From contig JAKABX010000005.1 of NCBI GenBank assembly GCA_021796545.1, positions 1 through 47,480 on the forward strand: a stretch of 47,480 nt of DNA. The letters run 5' to 3'. The DNA comes from Actinomycetes bacterium (GTDB taxonomy: Bacteria; Actinomycetota; Acidimicrobiia; Acidimicrobiales; Bog-793). The notes beneath the pieces were generated by a model, which was not told the origin of the DNA, searched no databases, and saw only the letters and a program-made list of their open reading frames with translations. Position 1 is the first letter of the stretch. Every line of letters starts with the position of its first letter. The position numbers were made by a program, and so were the translations under genes. Positions 43,859-47,480 of this stretch are shown here, piece by piece.

Positions 43859-44845
43859 ATGGCTGAGGCAGCCGCGGCCGGCGATGGGGGGCTCGGTCGC
43901 GTTCGGCTCGGCAGATCCTCGGTCGAGATCACCCGGTTCGTCCTCGGGTGTGCCCCGTTGGCCGGCCTCTACCAACCTGTCTCCGAGGATCAAGCCGCGG
44001 CGACGCTCGAAGAGGCGTGGCAGCTTGGGGTCCGGGCATTCGACACGGCGCCCCACTACGGCGCGGGGACCTCCGAGCGGCGAGTCGGGCGTTTCCTCGC
44101 CGACAAGCCCGCAGGGTCCTATGTGCTTTCGACCAAGGTGGGCCGCCTGCTGGTCCATGACGCCGAGGGTGGCGCGCAGGCACCCGAGTTCGCGGGAGAG
44201 GAGCCCGTCGTCCGGGTGCGCGATTACAGCGCCGCGGGTGTTCGGCGTTCGCTCGAGGAGAGCCTCGAGCGTCTCGGCCTCGACCGCGTCGACGTCGCGC
44301 TCGTCCACGATCCCGAGGAGTATCTCGACGATGCTCTGGCCGGCGCCTTTCCGGCCCTGATCAGGCTGCGCGACGAAGGCGTCGTCGGTGCGGTCGGTGC
44401 CGGCATGAACATCCCCGAGCCCCTTGAGCGTATCGTCCGCGAGGCCGACGTCGACTGCATTCTCATCGCCGGCCGCTACAGCCTCCTCGACCAGTCCGCG
44501 GCTCACACGCTATTGCCCACCTGCGCCCAGCGCGGCGTCAGCGTGCTCGTCGCCGGCGTTTTCAATGGCGACGTGCTCGCGAATCCGCGACCCGGTGCGC
44601 ACTTCGAGTACCGACCGGCGAGCGAGGAGGTCATCGCTCGGGCTCGCGCAATCGGCCAGATCTGTGCGCGCCACGGTGTCGACCTGGCCGCTGCGGCGCT
44701 CAACTTCCCGTTGCGGCACGCCGCGGTCGATGCGATCGTTGTCGGCGCCCGGAGCGCCGCCGAGGTGGAGGCTGACGTCACCCACTTCGCGCGGTCGGTA
44801 CCCGATGACCTCTACGACGAGCTCGCCGCCGAGGGCCTTGTATAG
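43859..44845 (+). CDS. Aldo/keto reductase, candidate L-fucose / D-threo-aldose 1-dehydrogenase
   Basis: This 328-residue protein is an aldo/keto reductase with a TIM-barrel fold. The catalytic tetrad is visible as D62, Y67 (FDTAPHYGAG), K93 (LSTKVGR) and H150 (DVALVHDP). The overall pattern (LGCAPLAGLYQP, RDYSAAGVRRSLEESLERLG) matches the L-fucose/D-threo-aldose dehydrogenase and pyridoxal dehydrogenase branch, which oxidises L-fucose, L-galactose or D-arabinose to lactones with NAD(P)+. It lies near the L-fuconate dehydratase gene. ATG 43859 is preferred over GTG 43823. A strong bidirectional hairpin follows it. No fuconolactonase was seen. Confidence 0.85.
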   Translation: MAEAAAAGDGGLGRVRLGRSSVEITRFVLGCAPLAGLYQPVSEDQAAATLEEAWQLGVRAFDTAPHYGAGTSERRVGRFLADKPAGSYVLSTKVGRLLVHDAEGGAQAPEFAGEEPVVRVRDYSAAGVRRSLEESLERLGLDRVDVALVHDPEEYLDDALAGAFPALIRLRDEGVVGAVGAGMNIPEPLERIVREADVDCILIAGRYSLLDQSAAHTLLPTCAQRGVSVLVAGVFNGDVLANPRPGAHFEYRPASEEVIARARAIGQICARHGVDLAAAALNFPLRHAAVDAIVVGARSAAEVEADVTHFARSVPDDLYDELAAEGLV

Positions 44846-44990
44846 CCACAGGCCGGCGATCCCGGCCCACAGGGCCGCCTGGTACTCGTCGCCCGCGAGA
44901 AGGCGGCCGGAAGGACGGTGATTGCCGCGCACGTGGGCGCGGCGCAAGCTCGTCGAGGGAGGACCACTCCGCCGACGTGGCGGGGCTGAG
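44846..44990. other. Short spacer before the convergent hairpin
   Basis: This spacer, between the aldo/keto reductase end and the hairpin, holds no gene. The minus strand has an open frame (LLAGDEYQAALWAGIAGLWL) antisense to the reductase end that looks membrane-like but has no start context; it is probably a shadow. Confidence 0.3.
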
Positions 44991-45015
44991 CGGCGGCACC
45001 ATCGTGGTGCCGCCG
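44991..45015. terminator. Perfect 11-bp hairpin between convergent genes
   Basis: CGGCGGCACCA (44991-45001), loop TCG, and TGGTGCCGCCG (45005-45015) form a perfect stem. It lies between the convergent aldo/keto reductase and L-fuconate dehydratase genes, followed by a CCTTTC stretch rightward. This is the strongest hairpin of its kind in the right half of the window and fits a bidirectional terminator. Confidence 0.6.
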
Positions 45016-45266
45016 GCCTTTCGGCCCGCGGCAGGTCGCGGAGACTGCCTTGGATCCTCCACCGTCCTGACGCGAGCTGGCAAGGCGTTTCCTGCGGCCC
45101 AGTGACGACGCACAGCCTCCCCCAGCCCTGGGCGGAGCTTTCACCGTCACAACGTCCACCGGGTGCCGCGCGGCGCGCGCCTCGTCGTCGAGGTCAAGGC
45201 GCGCGTCACGGCTCTATCAGCTGGGGTGTGCAAGGCCGCCCGGTGATCCGTGCAGCCGAAGAAGCC
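45016..45266. other. Remaining convergent intergenic region
   Basis: No gene, repeat or RNA is recognised here. It separates the hairpin and the end of the L-fuconate dehydratase gene. Confidence 0.3.
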
Positions 45267-46586
45267 TCAGCGAGCCCGATCGGGGTCCCGCTCCGGGCGA
45301 GACCATACCGGTCCGTTCGGATATGCGTACTGCGCGAGGGAGTCCGGGTACATCTCCGTGGAGGCCCCCGGTTCTCTTGGTGCGAGGTAGCGGCCGTGGG
45401 CAACGACCGCTGGGCTCACGAAGTGCTCGTGGAGGTGGTCGATCCACTCAATGCTGCGCCCGTCCATGGATCCGGAGAGCGCCGCATAGTCGAAGAAGGA
45501 AAGGTGCTGGACGGCCTCGCACAGCCCGACGCCCCCGGCATGGGGACAGACGCGCACGCCAAACTTTGCCGCCAAGAGGAGGTTGACCAGGTTCTCGTTC
45601 ACACCAGCGACCCGGCACGCGTCGATCTGCATCACATCGATGGCGCGGGCCTGGAGCAGCTGCTTGAACACGACGCGATTGGCCACGTGCTCACCAGTGG
45701 CGATGGGAACAGGCGCAACGCCTTCACGGATGCGGGCGTGGCCGAGGATGTCGTCGGGGCTCGTCGGCTCCTCGACCCACGCGAGGTCGAACTCCGCCAG
45801 GCGGCCGATCCAGTCGATAGCCGACTCGACGTCCCAGACCTGGTTGGCATCGATGGCGAGGTCGACGCCGGTGCCGATCGCCCGGCGAGCCAGGGCACAG
45901 CGCCGGACATCGTCATCGAGGGACGCGCCCACCTTGAGTTTGACCTGGCCGAATCCCTCCCTCTTCGCGATCTCGCACAGGTCAACGAGCTTGTCGTCGG
46001 AGTATCCGAGCCATCCCGGCGCCGTGGTGTAGGCGGGGTAGCCGAGGCGCTCGAGTTCGGCGATGCGCTCCGCCTTGCCCTCGGCACCCCGCCGGAGCAG
46101 ATCAAGAGCTTCATCGGGGCCGAGGGCATCGGTGATGTAGCGGAAGTCGACGAGCCCAAGGAGCTCTTCAGGGCTCAGATCGGCGAGATAGCGCCAGAGC
46201 GGCTTGCCGGCGCGCTTGGCAGCGAGGTCGAAAAGGGCGTTGACGACTGCGCCGATCGCCATGTGCATGACGCCCTTCTCCGGGCCGAGCCAGCGAAAGT
46301 GGCTCTCGCCGACGAGCCGACGCCAGACGGCGCCGAGATCGCCAACGGCCTCGGCAACCTCGAGGCCGGTGAGGAAGGGCTCCAGTGCCGCGAGGGCGGC
46401 AAGCTCAACCTCGTTGCCGCGGCCGATCGTGAAGACAAACCCGTGACCCGAAGTGCCGTCGTCCACGCGCAGCGCCAGGTATGCGGCCGCATAGTCGGGA
46501 TCTGGGTTCATGGCGTCGGAACCGGCCAGAGTCGCCGAGGTGGGGAAGCGGACGTCGTAGGTGTCGAAGCCGGAGATCCTCGCCAT
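45267..46586 (-). CDS. L-fuconate dehydratase (enolase superfamily)
   Basis: This 439-residue enzyme is an enolase-superfamily dehydratase of the L-fuconate type, converting L-fuconate to 2-keto-3-deoxy-L-fuconate. The N-terminal cap has [18 protein letters not shown] and [17 protein letters not shown], hallmark of FucD/ENOSF1 proteins. The KxK acid/base motif is VKLKVG (K216, K218). The Mg2+ ligands are D246 (IDANQVW), E272 (VEEPTSPDD) and E299 (TGEHVANR), and the catalytic histidine is H349 ([11 protein letters not shown]). These positions are two lower than in the characterised Xanthomonas enzyme. D-arabinonate is a close structural analogue and may also be used. It is transcribed toward the aldo/keto reductase. 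Confidence 0.95.
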   Translation of the reverse strand: MARISGFDTYDVRFPTSATLAGSDAMNPDPDYAAAYLALRVDDGTSGHGFVFTIGRGNEVELAALAALEPFLTGLEVAEAVGDLGAVWRRLVGESHFRWLGPEKGVMHMAIGAVVNALFDLAAKRAGKPLWRYLADLSPEELLGLVDFRYITDALGPDEALDLLRRGAEGKAERIAELERLGYPAYTTAPGWLGYSDDKLVDLCEIAKREGFGQVKLKVGASLDDDVRRCALARRAIGTGVDLAIDANQVWDVESAIDWIGRLAEFDLAWVEEPTSPDDILGHARIREGVAPVPIATGEHVANRVVFKQLLQARAIDVMQIDACRVAGVNENLVNLLLAAKFGVRVCPHAGGVGLCEAVQHLSFFDYAALSGSMDGRSIEWIDHLHEHFVSPAVVAHGRYLAPREPGASTEMYPDSLAQYAYPNGPVWSRPERDPDRAR

Positions 46587-47319
46587 CGTCTCCCTCGCGT
46601 TTGCGCCTCGGGCCGCGCCGCCCGAGCCCTTCGCCCGCGGAGGCTAGGTCTTCGCCATCCGGGGTTCAACTTGCACTGCGCCGACGCGGACGCGGTCCCA
46701 ACACTGGCACGCCGCAAGGCAACCGTTCTCTTGAGACGACACGGACTCCTCACAGGGCGCCGGCGGACGCGCGCTCACGTGTGCGCGGCGAAGGTAGTAA
46801 TAGTCGTCCGAGCCGTCCATGCCTTTGTGCGCCCCGAAGCCCGGTGTCGATGGCGTCGCCTTGAGCACCCGGGGACACCCGGGTCGCCCCCAACCTGTCG
46901 GTCCCCGCCGTCGCGCGCCCGGCAGAGCCCGGCGCGCGACGCGTCGGCTCGCCTCAGGCTGGGAGCCTTCACGCGGCTGTGAGACCGGTGTTGTGTCGCG
47001 AAGCCCCCGAAGACCGCCGTCGTCGCCGTTCGCCGACCTGGGCGTGGCAGGGCGTAGCCGCCGGTGGCGAAGGGCCATCGACCCGTGTTGCACGGACTTG
47101 TTGTTCTCGCAAGCGAGGTGACTTCCGCTCACGCGGCGCCGGCCCGGCGCCGCGGTGCTCGGCCCGCGCCCAGGGCCACGGGTCGCCATCCCGGCCGGGG
47201 GCCTCGTGCCGCCAGGACTCAGCGAACAGTGCTCAGCGCGCCCGTTCTCGGGAGCGAGCGCCTGCGCCGCGACCCGGTCGGATCACCGACCAGGCACAAG
47301 GGGTCGGGCGCGGGTCGGC
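46587..47319. other. Intergenic region between fuconate dehydratase and the FCD regulator
   Basis: No gene is supported in about 730 bp. On the minus strand the fuconate dehydratase promoter should lie at its left end; the run TATTACTACC near 46795-46804 on that strand resembles a -10 region. The rest reads as shadow sequence. Confidence 0.4.
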
Positions 47320-47480
47320 TCACCCTGCTCCACCATGAGCGCGCTCTCCCGGCGCGGCCTCGGCGTGCAGCCGGAAGACGCGCCGGAGCCGACCGTGGGA
47401 GCGCTGGATGTGCTCGCGCATTGCCCGTGCCGCTTTGCCCGGGCTGTGTGCGGCCAGCGCCTCGACGATCGCCGCGTGCT
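47320..47480 (-). CDS. C-terminal end of a GntR/FCD-family regulator (partial)
   Basis: On the minus strand the last 160 bp of the window read HAAIVEALAAHSPGKAARAM, then REHIQRSHGRLRRVFRLH, to a TGA at 47320. This is the last helical part of an FCD ligand-binding domain, whose consensus is EHxAIVEAIxxGDxxAAxxAMxxHI. The rest of the gene lies right of the window. FCD/GntR repressors commonly control sugar-acid catabolism, so it is a good candidate regulator for the nearby L-fuconate dehydratase gene. The N-terminal DNA-binding domain cannot be seen. Confidence 0.75.
   Translation of the reverse strand, partial: HAAIVEALAAHSPGKAARAMREHIQRSHGRLRRVFRLHAEAAPGERAHGGAG

Noticed and set aside
44922-46982. 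686-residue plus-strand frame over fuconate dehydratase
   Set aside because: Antisense to a full enolase-superfamily enzyme with intact catalytic residues.
1-47480. tRNA, rRNA genes and CRISPR arrays
   Set aside because: No T-loop-like GTTCRANNC with a foldable acceptor stem outside coding regions, no rRNA core sequence, and no regularly spaced direct repeats were found by eye.

Overview
The window is very GC-rich, with codons strongly biased to G or C at the third position, many GTG/TTG starts and many ATGA/GTGA stop-start overlaps. It carries actinobacterial-type SOS operators (core CGAACATATGTTC) and an imuA'-imuB/dnaE2 mutagenesis system. I read it as a chromosomal segment of a high-GC actinomycetote, possibly an acidimicrobial or related environmental lineage. 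The lineage is inferred, not shown.

Layout. (1) 0.2-1.9 kb: a MobA/MocA-like nucleotidyltransferase and an XdhC/CoxI maturation protein, probably the tail of a molybdenum-hydroxylase cluster lying left of the window. (2) 1.9-5.2 kb, minus strand: dnaE2 with an SOS box. (3) 5.4-6.7 kb: decayed transposase pieces. (4) 7.2-7.8 kb: a short CDF-like membrane protein. (5) 8.3-16.6 kb: a complete Kdp potassium-uptake locus: an extra microprotein, kdpF, kdpA, kdpB, kdpC, an OB-fold gene, kdpE, and a KdpD split into two divergently transcribed genes. (6) 16.7-18.7 kb: isoaspartyl peptidase, a HAD hydrolase and a small membrane protein. (7) 18.6-21.1 kb, minus strand: imuA'-imuB with a second, almost identical SOS box. 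(8) 21.3-23.0 kb: a Fur-family regulator divergent from a NiCoT nickel/cobalt permease. (9) 23.0-28.7 kb, minus strand: a tightly packed run of small membrane protein, ApbE flavin transferase, ferric-reductase-like heme protein, hypothetical protein, ferredoxin, then a fused MurE-like ligase/glycosyltransferase. (10) 29.6-33.7 kb: LarA racemase, an SDR dehydrogenase and a divergent FAH-family enzyme. (11) 33.7-36.5 kb: small zinc-ribbon-like, S4 RNA-binding and SRPBCC genes, and an FTR1-motif membrane protein with a tiny partner. (12) 36.8-40.3 kb: metH. (13) 41.4-42.8 kb: a secreted protein with four Ig-like repeats, between two gene-poor stretches of about 1 kb. (14) 43.9-47.5 kb: an aldo/keto reductase, L-fuconate dehydratase and the end of an FCD/GntR regulator.

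How the genes may work together. The aldo/keto reductase, L-fuconate dehydratase, SDR and FAH enzyme can be laid out as a non-phosphorylative L-fucose / D-arabinose oxidation pathway. One known end product of that route on L-fucose is L-lactate, and a LarA-type nickel racemase sits beside the SDR. A nickel permease and a Fur-family (Nur-like) regulator lie 8 kb away. The most unusual structures are the head-to-head split KdpD, the MurE-glycosyltransferase fusion with a changed substrate-recognition motif, the extra microprotein ahead of kdpF, and the two-locus SOS mutasome.
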